Origin: Micrococcales bacterium
GTDB lineage: Bacteria; Actinomycetota; Actinomycetes; Actinomycetales; Cellulomonadaceae
Reading direction: 5' to 3'
Assembly: GCA_009785115.1 (NCBI GenBank)
Contig: WQWY01000001.1
Span: forward strand, 62,001 to 126,000
Length of the DNA: 64,000 nucleotides
The notes under the pieces are model-generated. The model searched no databases and was not told where the DNA came from. It saw only the letters and a program-made list of their open reading frames with translations. The first letter of the stretch is position 1. Each line of letters starts with the position of its first letter. Positions 43,312 through 54,856 of this stretch are shown one piece after another. Position numbers and translations under genes: made by a program.

Positions 43312-43965
43312 CTACGGCGTGAGCGCCCGCACCACCGACGGGGCCAGGGCACGGAACGCCTGGCCTCGGTGGCTGCGGGCGTTCTTCTCCTCAGAGGTCA
43401 GCTGTGCGCAGGTCCGGGTCTCCCCCACCGGCACCAGGATCGGGTCGTAGCCGAAGCCGCCCTCCCCGTGCGGGGCGAAGGTGAGCGTGCCCTCCAGCGT
43501 GCCGTGCTCGACGGTCTCAGCACCGCCCGGGGTCACCAGCACCGCCGCGCAGCAGAACCGGGCACCACGGTGCGGGTCGGGCACGTCAGCGAGCTGGTCG
43601 AGCAGCAGACGCAGGTTCGCCTCGTCGTCGCCGTGACGCCCGCACCAACGCGCGGAGAAGATGCCAGGTGCTCCGCCGAGCACGTCCACGGCCAGCCCGG
43701 AGTCATCAGCCATGGCCGGCAGACCCGTGGCCGCGACCAGCGCCCGCGCCTTGATGAGGGCGTTGTCGGCGAAGGTCAGGCCGTCCTCGACCGGTGCGGG
43801 CGTGCCGAGGTCGCTCGCGGAGACGATCGCGGCGGGGTCCAGCCCGGCGGCGGCCATGATCGCTCGCACCTCCGCGAGCTTGTGCCGGTTGTGCGTAGCC
43901 AGCACGACGCGCGCGGCCCCCGTGCTCGCCGTCGTCGTGCCCACCGGCTCCGCGCCCGCGGTCAC
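43312..43965 (-). CDS. rdgB: Non-canonical purine NTP pyrophosphatase (RdgB/HAM1)
   Basis: 217 residues. [11 protein letters not shown] at the N-terminus, [36 protein letters not shown] and [11 protein letters not shown] are all diagnostic. Hydrolyses dITP and XTP to monophosphates, cleaning the nucleotide pool. Starts with GTG overlapping the rph stop by 4 nt, the conserved rph-rdgB pairing. Confidence 0.96.
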   Translation of the reverse strand: MTAGAEPVGTTTASTGAARVVLATHNRHKLAEVRAIMAAAGLDPAAIVSASDLGTPAPVEDGLTFADNALIKARALVAATGLPAMADDSGLAVDVLGGAPGIFSARWCGRHGDDEANLRLLLDQLADVPDPHRGARFCCAAVLVTPGGAETVEHGTLEGTLTFAPHGEGGFGYDPILVPVGETRTCAQLTSEEKNARSHRGQAFRALAPSVVRALTP

Positions 43966-44702
43966 GACGCCAGCGCCTCGTGCTGGAGCCGGGTGAGCTC
44001 GGCGGTGCCGGCCACGGCCAGGTCGAGCAGCGCGTCGAGCTCGGTCCGGTCGAACGGCGCGTGCTCGGCGGTGCCCTGCACCTCCACGAACGCGCCAGCA
44101 CCGGTCGTCACCACGTTCATGTCCGTCTGTGCGCGCACGTCCTCCTCGTAGGGCAGGTCCAGCATCGGGGTGCCGTCGACCACACCGACGCTGACCGCCG
44201 CCACCGACCCGGTGAGCACAGGCTTGGTGACCAGGCCCTGCGCCGTCGCCCAGGCCACCGCATCAGCCAGGGCCACGTAGGCGCCGGTGACCGCCGCGGT
44301 GCGGGTGCCACCGTCGGCCACCAGCACGTCGCAGTCCACGACGACGGTGTTCTCCCCGAGCGCGGCGGTGTCGACCACCGCACGCAGCGACCGCCCGATC
44401 AGGCGGGAGATCTCGTGGGTGCGCCCACCGATCTTGCCGCGCACCGATTCCCGGTCTGAACGGGTGTCGGTCGAGCGGGGCAGCATCGAGTACTCCGCGG
44501 TGACCCACCCCTCGCCTGACCCCCGCCGCCACCGAGGCACCCCCTCGGTGAACGACGCGACGCACAGCACCGTCGTGCGCCCGAAGCTGACCAGCACGCT
44601 CCCCTCACCCACGTCGAACTGCCGACGGACGATCGAGACAGCACGCATCTGGTCGACGGCGCGCCCGTCAGCACGCACCACCCCGGAGGTTTCAGAGCTC
44701 AT
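43962..44702 (-). CDS. rph: Ribonuclease PH
   Basis: 246 residues from ATG 44702. [41 protein letters not shown]-type ([11 protein letters not shown]), [20 protein letters not shown] and [18 protein letters not shown] are the phosphorolytic exonuclease signatures. It trims tRNA 3' ends with phosphate. A TAGGCT -10 box ends 8 nt upstream. Operon with rdgB. Confidence 0.97.
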   Translation of the reverse strand: MSSETSGVVRADGRAVDQMRAVSIVRRQFDVGEGSVLVSFGRTTVLCVASFTEGVPRWRRGSGEGWVTAEYSMLPRSTDTRSDRESVRGKIGGRTHEISRLIGRSLRAVVDTAALGENTVVVDCDVLVADGGTRTAAVTGAYVALADAVAWATAQGLVTKPVLTGSVAAVSVGVVDGTPMLDLPYEEDVRAQTDMNVVTTGAGAFVEVQGTAEHAPFDRTELDALLDLAVAGTAELTRLQHEALAS

Positions 44703-44710
44703 GGACCCCG

Positions 44711-44716
44711 AGCCTA
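44711..44716 (-). promoter_or_regulatory. -10 box (TAGGCT) of rph-rdgB
   Basis: Minus strand CAGACACGCC-TAGGCT, then 8 nt to ATG. Shares the ACACGCC extension with the promoters at 49764 and 63608. Confidence 0.5.
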
Positions 44717-44794
44717 GGCGTGTCTGCTCGTTCCGTGCGCGCTCGTCCCGTATCCGCCCCTGAGATATAGGCCCTGAGGCCAGGCGATCGACGG

Positions 44795-45583
44795 CTACAG
44801 CACGAACAGCCGCCCCGGCTCCGCCAGCTCGACGGGGCCGGGGTAGACCTCGCGGGCCTCGGTGACAGCCTGGTGGGGGTCGTCCCAGGCGGGGACGTGG
44901 GTGAGCACCAGGAGCCTCGTGCCTCCGCGGGCGGCTGCCTCGCCGGCGCGGCGTCCTGTCAGGTGCAGACCGCGCAGAGCGTCGTCGCGGCCCTCGCGGA
45001 ACCCGGCCTCGGCGAGCAGAAGGTCGACGTCGGTGGCCAGCGTGTCCAGACCAGGGCCGGCGTCGGTGTCGCCGGTGTAGGCCAGGGAGACCCGGCGCGC
45101 CGGGTCGTCCTCGGAAGGGGCGTCCACCCTCACGCCGAACGTCGGCACGGAGTGGGTCATCTCGACCGGGGTGAGGGCCATCGGGCCGACGGTCACCGGC
45201 ACACCCGCCTCCCAGACGTGCACGTCGTACTGGCTCGACATGTCGGCCGCCGGGTCCTTGCCGACGAGCTCCGCGATCCGTGCCGACGTGCCGGCCGGTC
45301 CCCACACCGACAGCGCGGGGCTCGGGCCGGCGGGGTGGAAGCGACGCACCACGCTCAGCACCGCCAGGTCGGCGCAGTGGTCGGCGTGCAGGTGAGAGAT
45401 CGCGACCATGTCCAGCGCGGCCGGGTCGCCCCACCGCTGCAACGGCCCGAGCGCGCCGTTGCCCAGGTCGAGCAGCACCGTCCACGTGCGCCCGGTCGAG
45501 TCTTCGGCGCTGACCAGGTAGGCCGACGCCGCGGAGCCGGCGCTCGGGAACGACCCGGCGCAGCCGAGCACCCGCAGCCTCAC
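44795..45583 (-). CDS. Metallo-beta-lactamase-fold hydrolase (RNase Z-like)
   Basis: 262 residues from GTG 45583 ([13 protein letters not shown]). The zinc motif HLHADH is at 64-69, with later ligands in [19 protein letters not shown] and LTHVPAWDD. The architecture matches short actinobacterial MBL hydrolases related to RNase Z/cyclic phosphodiesterases, found beside murI and rph. Substrate unknown. Confidence 0.85.
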   Translation of the reverse strand: MRLRVLGCAGSFPSAGSAASAYLVSAEDSTGRTWTVLLDLGNGALGPLQRWGDPAALDMVAISHLHADHCADLAVLSVVRRFHPAGPSPALSVWGPAGTSARIAELVGKDPAADMSSQYDVHVWEAGVPVTVGPMALTPVEMTHSVPTFGVRVDAPSEDDPARRVSLAYTGDTDAGPGLDTLATDVDLLLAEAGFREGRDDALRGLHLTGRRAGEAAARGGTRLLVLTHVPAWDDPHQAVTEAREVYPGPVELAEPGRLFVL

Positions 45584-45650
45584 AGCCCCGCTCCGAGGCA
45601 CGTGCCCCACGTCCAGAGCAGCGTGCCGCACGGCACGGCGCACGTCCTGG

Positions 45651-46463
45651 TCACAACGACCCCAAGGAGCCCACGTCGTGCACCTCAGGCCCCAGGAAGC
45701 GACGGGCCAGGGTCTCGAAGGACGCCGGGTCGCCCGTCGCGACGAACCTGCGGCTCGGCGGCCCTGCCTCCGGGTCTCGTTGGAGATCATGGGAGACGAG
45801 GGTGCGCACCACGTCCTTGGCGGTCTCCTCGGCCGAGGAGACCAGGGTCACCTCCTCGCCCATCACGTAGGAGATCACCCCGGTCAGCAGCGGGTAGTGG
45901 GTGCAGCCCAGCACGAGGGTGTCCACCCCGGCCTCGCGCACCGGGTCCAGGTACTCGTGAGCGACCGCGAGCGCCTCAGGCCCGGTGGTCACCCCGGCCT
46001 CGACCAGCTCGACGAACCTCGGGCACGCCTGCGACGTCAGACGCACCCCCGGCGCAGCGGCCAGAGCGTCGTCGTAGGCCTGAGAGTGGATGGTGGACTC
46101 GGTGGCGATCACCCCGACGTGACCGGTGCGGGTCGCCCGCACAGCACGGCGCGCCGCGGGCAGGATCACCTCGAGCACCGGGAGCCCGCGACGACGCGTG
46201 TACCGCTCGCGGGCGTCGCGCAGCGTCGCCGACGACGCCGTGTTGCACGCGATCACCAGCATCTTCACCCCGGCGTCCACCAGGTCGTCCATGACCTCCA
46301 GGGCGTGCGCGCGCACCGCGCCGAGCGGCTTGGTGCCGTAGGGGGTGTTGAGGGTGTCACCGATGTAGAGCACCTGCTCGTTGGGCAGCTGGTCGATGAC
46401 GGCCCGGGCGACGGTCAGGCCACCGACCCCCGAGTCGAAGATCCCGATCGGCGCGTCGTCCAT
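45651..46463 (-). CDS. murI: Glutamate racemase
   Basis: 270 residues. [12 protein letters not shown] opens the protein; the catalytic pair is C73 (IACNTASS) and C187 (LGCTHYPLL). Makes D-glutamate for peptidoglycan. ATG start. TAGGCT ends 6 nt upstream, inside the end of the DUF2017 gene, so murI probably has its own leaderless promoter. Confidence 0.97.
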   Translation of the reverse strand: MDDAPIGIFDSGVGGLTVARAVIDQLPNEQVLYIGDTLNTPYGTKPLGAVRAHALEVMDDLVDAGVKMLVIACNTASSATLRDARERYTRRRGLPVLEVILPAARRAVRATRTGHVGVIATESTIHSQAYDDALAAAPGVRLTSQACPRFVELVEAGVTTGPEALAVAHEYLDPVREAGVDTLVLGCTHYPLLTGVISYVMGEEVTLVSSAEETAKDVVRTLVSHDLQRDPEAGPPSRRFVATGDPASFETLARRFLGPEVHDVGSLGSL

Positions 46464-46469
46464 CGCTCC

Positions 46470-46475
46470 AGCCTA
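46470..46475 (-). promoter_or_regulatory. -10 box (TAGGCT) of murI
   Basis: CACGCCC-TAGGCT, 6 nt before ATG; overlaps the last codons of the upstream DUF2017 gene. Confidence 0.5.
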
Positions 46476-47087
46476 GGGCGTGCCCGCTGTGTCCGGCAGC
46501 GCGCTGGTCATCGCCACCACCAACGACTCCTGCAACCAGGTCAGCGCCTCGTACAGGTCTCCCAGCCCTCGGCGGGAGCGGCCCGCACGGCGACGCAGCA
46601 TCGGCTGCGTCAGCTCGTCGTGCAGCTCTTCGGCGTCGTCGTCGGTGTGCAGGCCCAGCCTGTCGGCCAGCACCAGCCGCACGTCGGTGAGAGCGGCGGC
46701 GACCCTCGGAGCGTCCTCAGCGAGCACCACCAGGTCGTCACCGGAGAACCCCTCCGGGGTGGTCTCCAGGCAAGACGTCAGGGTGTGCAGCCCGGCGAGC
46801 TTGGTGGCACGCAGGTCCTCCTGGGTGAGCCGACGGAACTCCGCGGCGATCTCCGGGTCGCCGTGCGACGCGTCGGGCAGCAGGCGCGCCACCGCCGGGT
46901 CGTCGGGCACCTGGACGTCCGCGACCTCCCAGGCTGGCCCGGCGTCGTCGGCACGGTCGGGCGCATCCTGCTCGAGCAGGGCGTGGACGTCAGCGACCAC
47001 CTCGGCGAGCATCCGGCGCTCTCGCATGCTCATGCGCGCGCCGTAGGCGACCCGCGAGGCGTCGAGGAGCACCCGGAACGCTCTCAC
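46473..47087 (-). CDS. DUF2017 family protein
   Basis: 204 residues from GTG 47087, whose start overlaps the clpS stop by 4 nt. Helical, acidic in the middle, ending [20 protein letters not shown], typical of DUF2017. This family is almost always encoded next to clpS in actinobacteria, which suggests a link with Clp proteolysis, but its biochemical role is not known. Confidence 0.85.
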   Translation of the reverse strand: MRAFRVLLDASRVAYGARMSMRERRMLAEVVADVHALLEQDAPDRADDAGPAWEVADVQVPDDPAVARLLPDASHGDPEIAAEFRRLTQEDLRATKLAGLHTLTSCLETTPEGFSGDDLVVLAEDAPRVAAALTDVRLVLADRLGLHTDDDAEELHDELTQPMLRRRAGRSRRGLGDLYEALTWLQESLVVAMTSALPDTAGTP

Positions 47088-47377
47088 TGGTCCTCCGAGC
47101 GTTGCAGCGTCGCCCACAGCCCGTAGGTGTGCATCGCCTGGACGTCGACCTCCATCGACTCGCGGTTGCCCGCGGACACCACGGCCCGACCGTCGTGGTG
47201 CACCTGGAGCATCAGGTGCTCCGCCTTCTCGGCGGAGTAGCCGAAGTGGCTGCGGAACACGTAGGAGACGTAGCTCATCAGGTTCACCGGGTCGTTCCAC
47301 ACGATCGTGACCCAGGGCGCCGCGGGGACGGCCCGCTCCTCCGGCACCGGGATCTCGACCGGCACCGGCGCCGTCAT
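47084..47377 (-). CDS. clpS: ATP-dependent Clp protease adaptor ClpS
   Basis: 97 residues from ATG 47377 (an in-frame GTG four codons upstream is possible). [20 protein letters not shown] and [17 protein letters not shown] are the ClpS core: the ND.VN motif binds N-degron residues and the second block contacts ClpC/ClpA. Delivers N-end-rule substrates to Clp. Operon with DUF2017. Confidence 0.95.
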   Translation of the reverse strand: MTAPVPVEIPVPEERAVPAAPWVTIVWNDPVNLMSYVSYVFRSHFGYSAEKAEHLMLQVHHDGRAVVSAGNRESMEVDVQAMHTYGLWATLQRSEDQ

Positions 47378-47555
47378 CAGGTAGGTCACCTGCGACACGA
47401 TAGAGCCGCGAGGCCCGCGTTGGGGCCCGATGGGCGATCTCTCCTCCGTCGCGTCGCTCACAGACCAGCCACGAGGCGGGCACGCTCCGGGCGATCCTGG
47501 CCGGCGGCAGCACCCTGGAGACGGTCGCACCGGACCGTGCGGACCGCCTGCTGCC

Positions 47556-49364
47556 CTAGCGGCGTCTGCCCGCGAACCAGTCCTGGAGCATGACGATGCG
47601 GGCCTCGAGCTCCGGAGGGCTGGCCTGGGGAACCTCGGGGCCACCGCAGCGACGACGCAGCTCGGTGTGGACCACGGCGTGCGGCTGACCAGAACGCCGC
47701 GACCAGGCCCCGACCAGGCGAGACAGGTCCTTGCGCAGCGCAGCCAGACGACGGTGCTCGGCGACGCTCGCCTCGGCGGTCCTCGTCTCACGACGGCGGG
47801 CCGCGACCTGGTCCGCCTGACGACGGCGCAGCAGCTCACCGACCTGCTCAGGCTCGAGCAGCCCCGGCAGGCCGAGGAAGTCCAGCTCTTCGTCAGACCC
47901 GGCCTCGGCTCCGGTGCCGAACTCGCCGCCGTCGAACAGCACCTTGTCGAACGAGGCCTGCCCGCCGAGCGCCTGGAACTCCCCCACGCCGGGGTCCGGC
48001 CCGGTCCGGTCCGCGAGCGCCTCGGCCAGCAGCCGGTCAGGGTCCTCGTCGCCGCCGCGACGGTCCAGCGCGTGGTCGCGCTCGACCTCGAGCGAGCCCG
48101 CCAGCGCCAGCAGCGTCGGGACCGACGGCAAGAACACGCTCGCGGTCTCCCCGCGACGCCGGGCGCGCACGAAACGCCCCACCGCCTGGGCGAAGAACAG
48201 CGGGGTGGACGCGCTGGTGGCGTAGACACCGACCGCGAGCCGGGGCACGTCGACACCCTCGGAGACCATGCGCACCGCGACCAGCCACCGGTCGTCGCTG
48301 TCGGCGAACCGCTCGATCTTCGACGACGCGCCAGGTTCGTCGCTCAGCACGACCACCGGCGACCGGCCGGTGATGCGGGAGAGGACGCCGGCGTAGGCGC
48401 GGGCGTCGTCCTGGTCGGAGGCGATGACCATGGCCCCGGCGTCCGGGACGGTCCGGCGCACCTCGGAGAGCCGGGTGTCGGCGGCCTGGAGCACCCCGGC
48501 GATCCACTCCCCTCCCGGGTCGAGCGCGGCCCGCCACGCCTGGGCGGTGATGTCCTTGGTGGCCGGCTCGCCCAGCCGGGCGGTCAGCTCGTCACCGGCC
48601 CGGGTGCGCCAGCTGAGCGTGCCGGAGTAGGTGAGGAAGATCACCGGGCGCACCACGCGGTCCACGAGGGCCTGACCGTAGCCGTAGGTGATGTCCGCGA
48701 CCGAGCGGTGCACCCCGTCGGCGTCGGGCTCGTAGCGCACGAACGGGATCGCCGCGGTGTCGGATCGGAACGGGGTCCCGGTCAGCGACAGCCGACGCGT
48801 GGCACCCTCGAACGCCTCCCGGATCGCGTCACCCCAGCTCAGCGCGTCCCCGGCGTGATGGATCTCGTCGAGGATCACCAGGGTCGGCGCGGCGGACGTG
48901 CGCGCGGCGTGCAGCGCTGGCTTGCTGGCCACCTGCGCATAGGTGACCGCCACCCCGTCGTACCCCGCACCGTGACGGCCCTGGGCGTTGGTGAACGCCG
49001 GGTCGATGCTGATGCCCGCGCGGTCGGCCGCGTCAGCCCACTGTCGCTTGAGGTGCTCGGTGGGCGCGACGACGGTGACCCTGCGCACCGTGCCGGCCTC
49101 GAGCAGCTCGGCGGCGACCCGCAGGGCGAACGTCGTCTTGCCCGCCCCGGGCGTGGCCACCGCGAGGAAGTCGCGCGAGCGGTGCGTCCGGTAGCTCTCG
49201 AGCGCGTGCGCCTGCCAGGCCCGCAGCTTCTCGGCCGTGCCCCAGGAGGCCCGGGCCGGGAAGGCGGGCGACAGCGCCGCCGCACGGGCGACGTGCGGGA
49301 CGGGACCCCGGTGGTCGGGGGTGTCGATCGACGCTGACGACGAGAGGCTGGGCCCGGCGCTCAC
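47556..49364 (-). CDS. DEAD/DEAH-box (SF2) helicase, Rad25/XPB-like layout
   Basis: 602 residues. Walker [11 protein letters not shown] at 71-80, [13 protein letters not shown] for motif [11 protein letters not shown] for motif III, and a C-terminal helicase half with [18 protein letters not shown] and [12 protein letters not shown] (motifs V-VI). A charged C-terminal region of about 150 residues follows. Such proteins are widespread in actinobacteria and probably act in DNA repair; the exact task is unknown. Starts inside the DUF3039 stop (4-nt overlap). Confidence 0.87.
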   Translation of the reverse strand: MSAGPSLSSSASIDTPDHRGPVPHVARAAALSPAFPARASWGTAEKLRAWQAHALESYRTHRSRDFLAVATPGAGKTTFALRVAAELLEAGTVRRVTVVAPTEHLKRQWADAADRAGISIDPAFTNAQGRHGAGYDGVAVTYAQVASKPALHAARTSAAPTLVILDEIHHAGDALSWGDAIREAFEGATRRLSLTGTPFRSDTAAIPFVRYEPDADGVHRSVADITYGYGQALVDRVVRPVIFLTYSGTLSWRTRAGDELTARLGEPATKDITAQAWRAALDPGGEWIAGVLQAADTRLSEVRRTVPDAGAMVIASDQDDARAYAGVLSRITGRSPVVVLSDEPGASSKIERFADSDDRWLVAVRMVSEGVDVPRLAVGVYATSASTPLFFAQAVGRFVRARRRGETASVFLPSVPTLLALAGSLEVERDHALDRRGGDEDPDRLLAEALADRTGPDPGVGEFQALGGQASFDKVLFDGGEFGTGAEAGSDEELDFLGLPGLLEPEQVGELLRRRQADQVAARRRETRTAEASVAEHRRLAALRKDLSRLVGAWSRRSGQPHAVVHTELRRRCGGPEVPQASPPELEARIVMLQDWFAGRRR

Positions 49365-49756
49365 TTCCCGCCAGATCCGCGGCCGAAGCCCCAGCGCCTG
49401 CCGCCGCCGGAGCCCTTCTCACCAGAGCCGCCAGACCCGCCGGAGTCGTCGCCGTCGTCGCCCCCGCGCATCCCCTCGAGGATCGCCTTGCAGGCCGGGC
49501 AGACCGGGAACTTCGACGGGTCACGTCCCGGCACCCAGACCTTCCCGCACAGGGCGATGACCGGCTTGCCGCTCATCGCGGACTCGAGGATCTTCTCCTT
49601 GCGCACGTAGTGCGCGAAACGCTCGCGGTCGCCGGGCTCGAGCTCCTCACGGGTCTCTGTGCGCTCCAGCACCGAGGTCGCCGCGTCGGGCCCGGCCGGC
49701 CCGGTCGGGCCCATCGGCTCGTCGGGACCGCGCGCGTCCATCACCTCGGAGGTCAT
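49361..49756 (-). CDS. DUF3039 protein with a Cys4-type zinc site
   Basis: 131 residues from ATG 49756. The core RFAHYVRKEKILESAMSGKP then VIALCGKVWVPGRDP and FPVCPACKAILE is the DUF3039 signature, with Cys residues arranged to hold a metal. A Gly/Ser-rich tail ends in GRGSGGK. Function unknown; coupled to the helicase gene and leaderless by its -10 box. Confidence 0.88.
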   Translation of the reverse strand: MTSEVMDARGPDEPMGPTGPAGPDAATSVLERTETREELEPGDRERFAHYVRKEKILESAMSGKPVIALCGKVWVPGRDPSKFPVCPACKAILEGMRGGDDGDDSGGSGGSGEKGSGGGRRWGFGRGSGGK

Positions 49757-49763
49757 GGACGCG

Positions 49764-49769
49764 AGTCTA
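49764..49769 (-). promoter_or_regulatory. -10 box (TAGACT) of DUF3039-helicase operon
   Basis: CCAGACACGCCC-TAGACT, then 7 nt to ATG. Confidence 0.5.
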
Positions 49770-49821
49770 GGGCGTGTCTGGCAGGGTGCCGCGCTCGGGT
49801 CGCGGTGGACCCACCCTCGAG

Positions 49822-50682
49822 TCAGCGCACCCACCCCAGGGCGCCGCGTGCCCGCACCGAGCGTGACGCGAGCCGCACCCCGGCGGCGACGGCCTCCAAG
49901 ACGTCCGCGCCCTGGGCCAGCGCCGCGGCCACGCCGCCGTGAAGCACGTCACCCGCACCGAGGGTGTCGACCACCGGGACTGTCGGCGGCTCGATCTCGT
50001 GCACGACCCCGTCAGCGGTACGCACCAGCACCGGCCGTGGCCCGTCTGTCCGGGCGACCACCGACGGACCGAGCCGGGCGACCTCGCCCAGCAGCGCGTC
50101 CGGGTCGGCGGCGGTAGGGAGACGGAAGTCGGCGGAGAGCACCGCCACGTCCACCTCGGCGAGCAGCCGGTCCAGACCGGGCTTCCAGCTCCCACCGTCA
50201 GCGAGCACGGTGGCACCGTCCGCCCGGGCTCGGGTCGCGACCACCGTCGCGGCACCCCGGTGATGACCGTCGACCAGCACGACGTCCCCAGGCCCGCCGA
50301 CCGCGACCCGCACGGCGCCCGCCGAGAGGTCAGGGGCGCCCGTCGCGTTGCGCGACACCACCGCCCGGGTGCCGGTGGCCTCCGTGACCAGCACCGACGA
50401 CACCGCCACCAGGTCAGCGAGGCGCGGGGCGAGGTCGACCACCTCCACCCCGGCGCTCTCCAGCCCTGCCCGGACCAGGTCGGCCACCGGACCCGACCCG
50501 AGCGCGCTCACCAGGCGCACCGGCACCCCGAGCGCCGCGCACGTCGCGGCGGCGTTGGCCGCCGGTCCCCCGAAGGTCGTCCACCCGTCGAGGGCGACCA
50601 CCTTCTCGTCCAGCCCCGGCACCCGCTCGACCACCTGCACCACGTCCAGCGTGACCAGACCCACGCACACCACCGATCCCAT
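49822..50682 (-). CDS. PfkB-family carbohydrate kinase
   Basis: 286 residues from ATG 50682. [15 protein letters not shown] near the N-terminus is the first PfkB signature, and [19 protein letters not shown] the second, with the catalytic Asp in GAGD. Phosphorylates a sugar or nucleoside using ATP. Substrate not identifiable; ribokinase-like and sulfofructose-type kinases share the pattern. Divergent from pgi. Confidence 0.87.
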   Translation of the reverse strand: MGSVVCVGLVTLDVVQVVERVPGLDEKVVALDGWTTFGGPAANAAATCAALGVPVRLVSALGSGPVADLVRAGLESAGVEVVDLAPRLADLVAVSSVLVTEATGTRAVVSRNATGAPDLSAGAVRVAVGGPGDVVLVDGHHRGAATVVATRARADGATVLADGGSWKPGLDRLLAEVDVAVLSADFRLPTAADPDALLGEVARLGPSVVARTDGPRPVLVRTADGVVHEIEPPTVPVVDTLGAGDVLHGGVAAALAQGADVLEAVAAGVRLASRSVRARGALGWVR

Positions 50683-50850
50683 ACCGCCGACCTTGGCGGA
50701 CGACGCACCTCCTCCGCCACCTCGTCGGGCCCACGCCAGATCGTCGTCAGACACCCGACGAAGCAGCAGGTGCCCGACGACACGGCCACCACCAGGAGAG
50801 AGGGACCAGAGGGGTGTTGCGGGGGCGAGCGATCTCAGTACGGTGAGGAG

Positions 50851-52551
50851 GTGACCGCGCCTCCTGACCCCACCACCACCACAGCCTGGCAAAGGCTGCT
50901 CGCGCACCGTGACAGGCTGGAGCCTGACCTGCGGGGATGGTTCGCGGACGACCCGGGGCGCGCTCAGCGGTTCACCTTCAGCCTCGGTGACCTGCACGTG
51001 GACCTGTCGAAGAACCTGGTCACCGACGAGACGCTGCGCCTGCTGGTCGACCTGGCCGAGCAGACGGGGGTGCACCGCAGGTTCGCCGCGATGCTCGCCG
51101 GTGACAGGATCAACGTCACCGAGAACCGGTCGGTGCTGCACACGGCGCTGCGGCGGCCCGAGGGGATCATGCCGCCGCTGTACGTGCGCAACCAGGACGT
51201 GGACTACGACGTGCACGACACGCTCGAGCGCGTCTACGACTTCGCCGAGAAGGTGCGCACCGGGGAGTGGAGGGGGGCGACCGGCGAGCGGATCACGACG
51301 GTCGTGAACATCGGCATCGGCGGTTCCGATCTCGGCCCGGTGATGGTCTACGAGGCTCTGAAGCCTTACGTCACCCCGAACCTGACCTGCCGGTTCATCT
51401 CCAACATCGACCCCTCAGACCTTGCCGACACCGTCGCCGACCTCGACCCGGCGACCACGTTGTTCATCGTCGCATCGAAGACCTTCACCACCCTGGAGAC
51501 GCTGACCAACGCCCGGCTCGCCAAGGAGTGGTTGCTCGAGCGCCTCACGGGCGAGGGCCTGATGCCCTACACCGACGAGGCGTGCGGCGACGCTGTCGCC
51601 AAGCACTTCGTCGCGGTGTCCACCGCCCTGGACAAGGTGAAGGCGTTCGGCATCGACCCGGCCAACGCGTTCGGGTTCTGGGACTGGGTGGGCGGGCGCT
51701 ACTCGGTGGGCTCGGCCATCGGCACCTCGCTCGTGATCGCGCTGGGCAAGGAGGCTTTCCAGGACTTCCTCGCCGGTCTCCACGCCGTGGACACCCACAC
51801 GGCCACCCAGCCCCTGGCCAGCAACGTGCCGGTGCTCATGGGCATGCTCAACGTCTGGTACACGAACTTCCTGGGCGCGCACACCCACGCGGTACTGCCC
51901 TATGACCAGCACCTGCACCGGTTTCCCGCCTACCTGCAACAGCTGACCATGGAGTCCAACGGGAAATCAGTGCGCTGGGACGGCACGGCTGTCACCTGCG
52001 ACACCGGCGAGGTGTTCTGGGGCGAGCCGGGGACGAACGGTCAGCACGCGTTCTACCAGCTCATCCACCAGGGCACCCGTCTGATCCCCGCGGACTTCAT
52101 CGCCGTCGCCACCCCGGCGCACCCGCTCACCGACGGCGAGACGGACGTGCACGGGCTGTTCCTGTCGAACTTCTTCGCGCAGACCAAGGCGCTGGCGTTC
52201 GGCAAGACGGCCGCAGAAGTACGTGCCGAGGGCACCGACGAGGCGACCGTCCCGGCGCGGGTGTTCGAGGGGAACCGCCCGACGACGTCGATCCTCGCCC
52301 CGGCGCTGACCCCGTCCGTCGTCGGCCAGCTGATCGCCCTGTACGAGCACATCACGTTCGTCCAGGGCGCGGTGTGGGGCATCGACTCCTTCGACCAGTG
52401 GGGCGTCGAGCTCGGCAAGCAGCTCGCCCTCCAGATCGCCCCCGCCGTCGCCGGCGACACCGAGGCTCTGACCGCCCAGGACCCGTCCACCCGGTCCCTG
52501 ATCGAGGCCTACCGCGCCATGCGTGCCGACGGGGTCACCGGGCGTCGCTGA
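50851..52551 (+). CDS. pgi: Glucose-6-phosphate isomerase
   Basis: 566 residues from GTG 50851. [49 protein letters not shown] and the family signature [18 protein letters not shown] are all present. Interconverts glucose-6-phosphate and fructose-6-phosphate. The frame is open far upstream without coding character; this start follows GGTGAGGAG closely. Confidence 0.97.
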   Translation: MTAPPDPTTTTAWQRLLAHRDRLEPDLRGWFADDPGRAQRFTFSLGDLHVDLSKNLVTDETLRLLVDLAEQTGVHRRFAAMLAGDRINVTENRSVLHTALRRPEGIMPPLYVRNQDVDYDVHDTLERVYDFAEKVRTGEWRGATGERITTVVNIGIGGSDLGPVMVYEALKPYVTPNLTCRFISNIDPSDLADTVADLDPATTLFIVASKTFTTLETLTNARLAKEWLLERLTGEGLMPYTDEACGDAVAKHFVAVSTALDKVKAFGIDPANAFGFWDWVGGRYSVGSAIGTSLVIALGKEAFQDFLAGLHAVDTHTATQPLASNVPVLMGMLNVWYTNFLGAHTHAVLPYDQHLHRFPAYLQQLTMESNGKSVRWDGTAVTCDTGEVFWGEPGTNGQHAFYQLIHQGTRLIPADFIAVATPAHPLTDGETDVHGLFLSNFFAQTKALAFGKTAAEVRAEGTDEATVPARVFEGNRPTTSILAPALTPSVVGQLIALYEHITFVQGAVWGIDSFDQWGVELGKQLALQIAPAVAGDTEALTAQDPSTRSLIEAYRAMRADGVTGRR

Positions 52552-52575
52552 CGGGTCCGCTGGTGCGGGCCGCTC

Positions 52576-52983
52576 CTACCTCGAGGAGGTCTGGGTGGTG
52601 GAGCCGGGGACGGGTTCGGAGGCGTCGTTGCCGACGTCCACGATGCGGTTGGCGAGGTCGACGTGGACCACGCGAGGCTCGTGGGTGGCGAGCTCGGACG
52701 CGTCGAGGATGACGTAGGAGATGATGATGACGAGGTCGCCAGGCTTGACGAGGTGCGCGGCGGCGCCGTTGATGCAGACCTCGCCGGAGCCAGCGGCCCC
52801 GACGATGACGTACGTCTCGAGCCGGGCGCCGTTGGTGACGTCCACCACGTGCACCTTCTCGCCCTCGACCAGCCCGGCGGCACGGACGAGGTCCGCGTCG
52901 ATCGTGATCGAGCCCACGTAGTCGAGGTTCGCCTGCGTGACGGTGGCGCGGTGGATCTTGCCACCGAGGACGGTGCGGAGCAT
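52576..52983 (-). CDS. panD: Aspartate 1-decarboxylase proenzyme
   Basis: 135 residues. [16 protein letters not shown] and the self-cleavage site G24-S25 in DYVGSITID generate the pyruvoyl group. [20 protein letters not shown] and [20 protein letters not shown] complete the fold. Makes beta-alanine for pantothenate/CoA. A 20-residue Ser/Thr-rich tail is extra. Convergent with pgi; no other pan genes adjacent. Confidence 0.96.
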   Translation of the reverse strand: MLRTVLGGKIHRATVTQANLDYVGSITIDADLVRAAGLVEGEKVHVVDVTNGARLETYVIVGAAGSGEVCINGAAAHLVKPGDLVIIISYVILDASELATHEPRVVHVDLANRIVDVGNDASEPVPGSTTQTSSR

Positions 52984-53174
52984 CGGGCTCTCCTTCCTTG
53001 TCTGCCACCTGCGGCGGTCGTGTCTCGTGCTCACCGGCACCCTGGCCGACGAGACGGGGGTGCCTATTGAACTACAGGGCAGGGCCTCAGATTCCATCGA
53101 CCGGGCACGGGATCGTCAGCGGTGGTGGTGATGTCATCCGTACGACGTACTCAGCCCAGGGCGACCGACGAACC

Positions 53175-53936
53175 TCACAGCTCGCGGCGAGAGAACACCA
53201 CCACGGCAGCGGCGAGCAGCACCACGGCGAGCGCCGCGCCGGTGACCACCGGCCAGGTGACGGCCATGTGCTCACCGATGGACAGGTTCCCGACCAGGCC
53301 GGTCAGGCCCGCGGGGCTGTGCTTCGCAGCCGCGGGGACCGCACCGAGGATCGCCAGCAGGAAGAACCCGCCGATGCCGATGCCGGCGGCGCCCGCGACC
53401 GCGTCCACCGCGGCCGAGGCCAGCAACGCCATCGCGATCAGCACGGCGATGAGCACGAGCCACACCGCGGTCGAGACGATCAGGGGGCCTGGTGGGGCCT
53501 CGGGGAACAGCAGCCAGGTGCCCACCCAGGTCACCGCGGTGCCGACGGCCGTCGCCACGGCGACGAACCCGAACAGGGACACGGCGTGAGCCAGCACGAA
53601 CGAGGTGCGGCTCACGGGCTTGACCAGCAGCAGCACCGCCGAGCCCGAGCGCACCTCGCCGTTGATCGCCCCCGCGGCCATGATGACGACGACGAACACC
53701 ACCAGCTGGGTGAGGTTCTTCGACCACTGGGCGTAGGAGTCGAGGTAGGTCGGGTCCACGGTCTGCAGCAGCGAGGCCTGGTCGCCCATCGCCCACGTCA
53801 GCAGCTCGCGGGTGTAGCGGGCGGTCGGCGGCCCGGTCGCCGCGAAGAGCAGCAGCACCGACGGCAGCACCCAGACCCGCCAGGTCGCCAAGACCTCGCG
53901 GTTGCGGTGCCCCAGCAGGGCGACGAACCCGGTCAT
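53175..53936 (-). CDS. ABC-2 type exporter permease
   Basis: 253 residues, six predicted helices. LVVFVVVIMAAGAINGEVRSGSAVLLLVKPVSR is cut into the ABC-2 pattern (first helix pair then a GE..SG turn). ATG 53936 overlaps the ATPase stop by 4 nt. Forms the membrane part of a small exporter with the ATPase upstream; cargo unknown. Confidence 0.85.
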   Translation of the reverse strand: MTGFVALLGHRNREVLATWRVWVLPSVLLLFAATGPPTARYTRELLTWAMGDQASLLQTVDPTYLDSYAQWSKNLTQLVVFVVVIMAAGAINGEVRSGSAVLLLVKPVSRTSFVLAHAVSLFGFVAVATAVGTAVTWVGTWLLFPEAPPGPLIVSTAVWLVLIAVLIAMALLASAAVDAVAGAAGIGIGGFFLLAILGAVPAAAKHSPAGLTGLVGNLSIGEHMAVTWPVVTGAALAVVLLAAAVVVFSRREL

Positions 53937-54856
53937 CTGGTGACCCCCACGAGGCCGACGAACACGTCTTCCAACGACGGTTCCACCGGTTCGAGCCGGG
54001 TCAGCCCGAGACCGAGCCGTGCCACGAGCGCGGGGAGCCCGAGCGCGGCCCGCTCTGGTTCGGCCGTAGTCACCTCGAGCGCGCCCGGGCCGGTGCCCTC
54101 GGTGACGGCGCTCACCCACGGCTCGTCGGCCAGGGCGGCGCGCAACCTGGCCGGGTCGTCGGTCTCGACCAGCAGGCGACGCTGCACTGTCCGGCCCTCT
54201 CGGACCTCGTCGAGCGGGCCCGCCGCCACGACCCGGCCGGCGTCCACGATCGCGACGGTGTCGCACACGCGCTCGGCGTCGCTGAGGATGTGCGTGGAGA
54301 AGAACACCGTGGTGCGCCCGCGCAGCCCGGCCACCAGGTCCAGCACCGACCGGCGGCCCAACGGGTCCAGCGCCGATGTCGGCTCGTCCAGCAGCAGCAC
54401 GTCAGGGGCGTTGACCAAGGCCTGGGCGATGCCCAGCCGCTGGCGCATCCCGCGAGAGTAAGCACCCACCTTCGACGTCACGTCGGCGAGCCCGGCCAGG
54501 TCGAGCAGCGAGCCCACCCGGCGCCGAGCCACGTCGCGAGGCAGGCCGAAGACCCCCGCGTAGAGCTCCAGCACCTGCCGCGCCGTCATCCAGGCGGGGA
54601 ACCCGGGCACGTCGGGCAGATAACCCGTGACGTGGCGGATGCGCGGGTGCCCGGCGTCGTGCCCCAGAACCTTGGCGGTGCCGGCCGTCGGGCGCGCGAG
54701 GCCGAGCAGGACGCGCAGCGTCGTCGTCTTGCCCGAGCCGTTGGGCCCGAGGAAGCCGAACACCGAGCCGGGCTCGACGGTGAGGTCGAGCCCGTCCAGC
54801 GCGTGGTGCTCACCGAAGGCCTTGACCAGCCCCCGCGTCTCGATCGCTGGCGTCAC
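53933..54856 (-). CDS. ABC exporter ATP-binding protein
   Basis: 307 residues from GTG 54856. Walker A GPNGSGKTTTL at 37-47, signature YSRGMRQRLGIAQAL, Walker B VLLLDEPTSALDP. The C-terminal 90 residues (LVETDDPARLRAALA...) are the DUF4162-type extension of CcmA/YhaQ-like exporters. Middle gene of a three-gene operon (PLDc_N protein, ATPase, permease) with 4-nt overlaps. Confidence 0.92.
   Translation of the reverse strand: MTPAIETRGLVKAFGEHHALDGLDLTVEPGSVFGFLGPNGSGKTTTLRVLLGLARPTAGTAKVLGHDAGHPRIRHVTGYLPDVPGFPAWMTARQVLELYAGVFGLPRDVARRRVGSLLDLAGLADVTSKVGAYSRGMRQRLGIAQALVNAPDVLLLDEPTSALDPLGRRSVLDLVAGLRGRTTVFFSTHILSDAERVCDTVAIVDAGRVVAAGPLDEVREGRTVQRRLLVETDDPARLRAALADEPWVSAVTEGTGPGALEVTTAEPERAALGLPALVARLGLGLTRLEPVEPSLEDVFVGLVGVTR

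Noticed and set aside
47396..47555. Plus-strand frame ending [13 protein letters not shown] before the helicase stop
   Set aside because: It has coding-like composition for about 30 codons but no start and no recognised family; too short to call a remnant.
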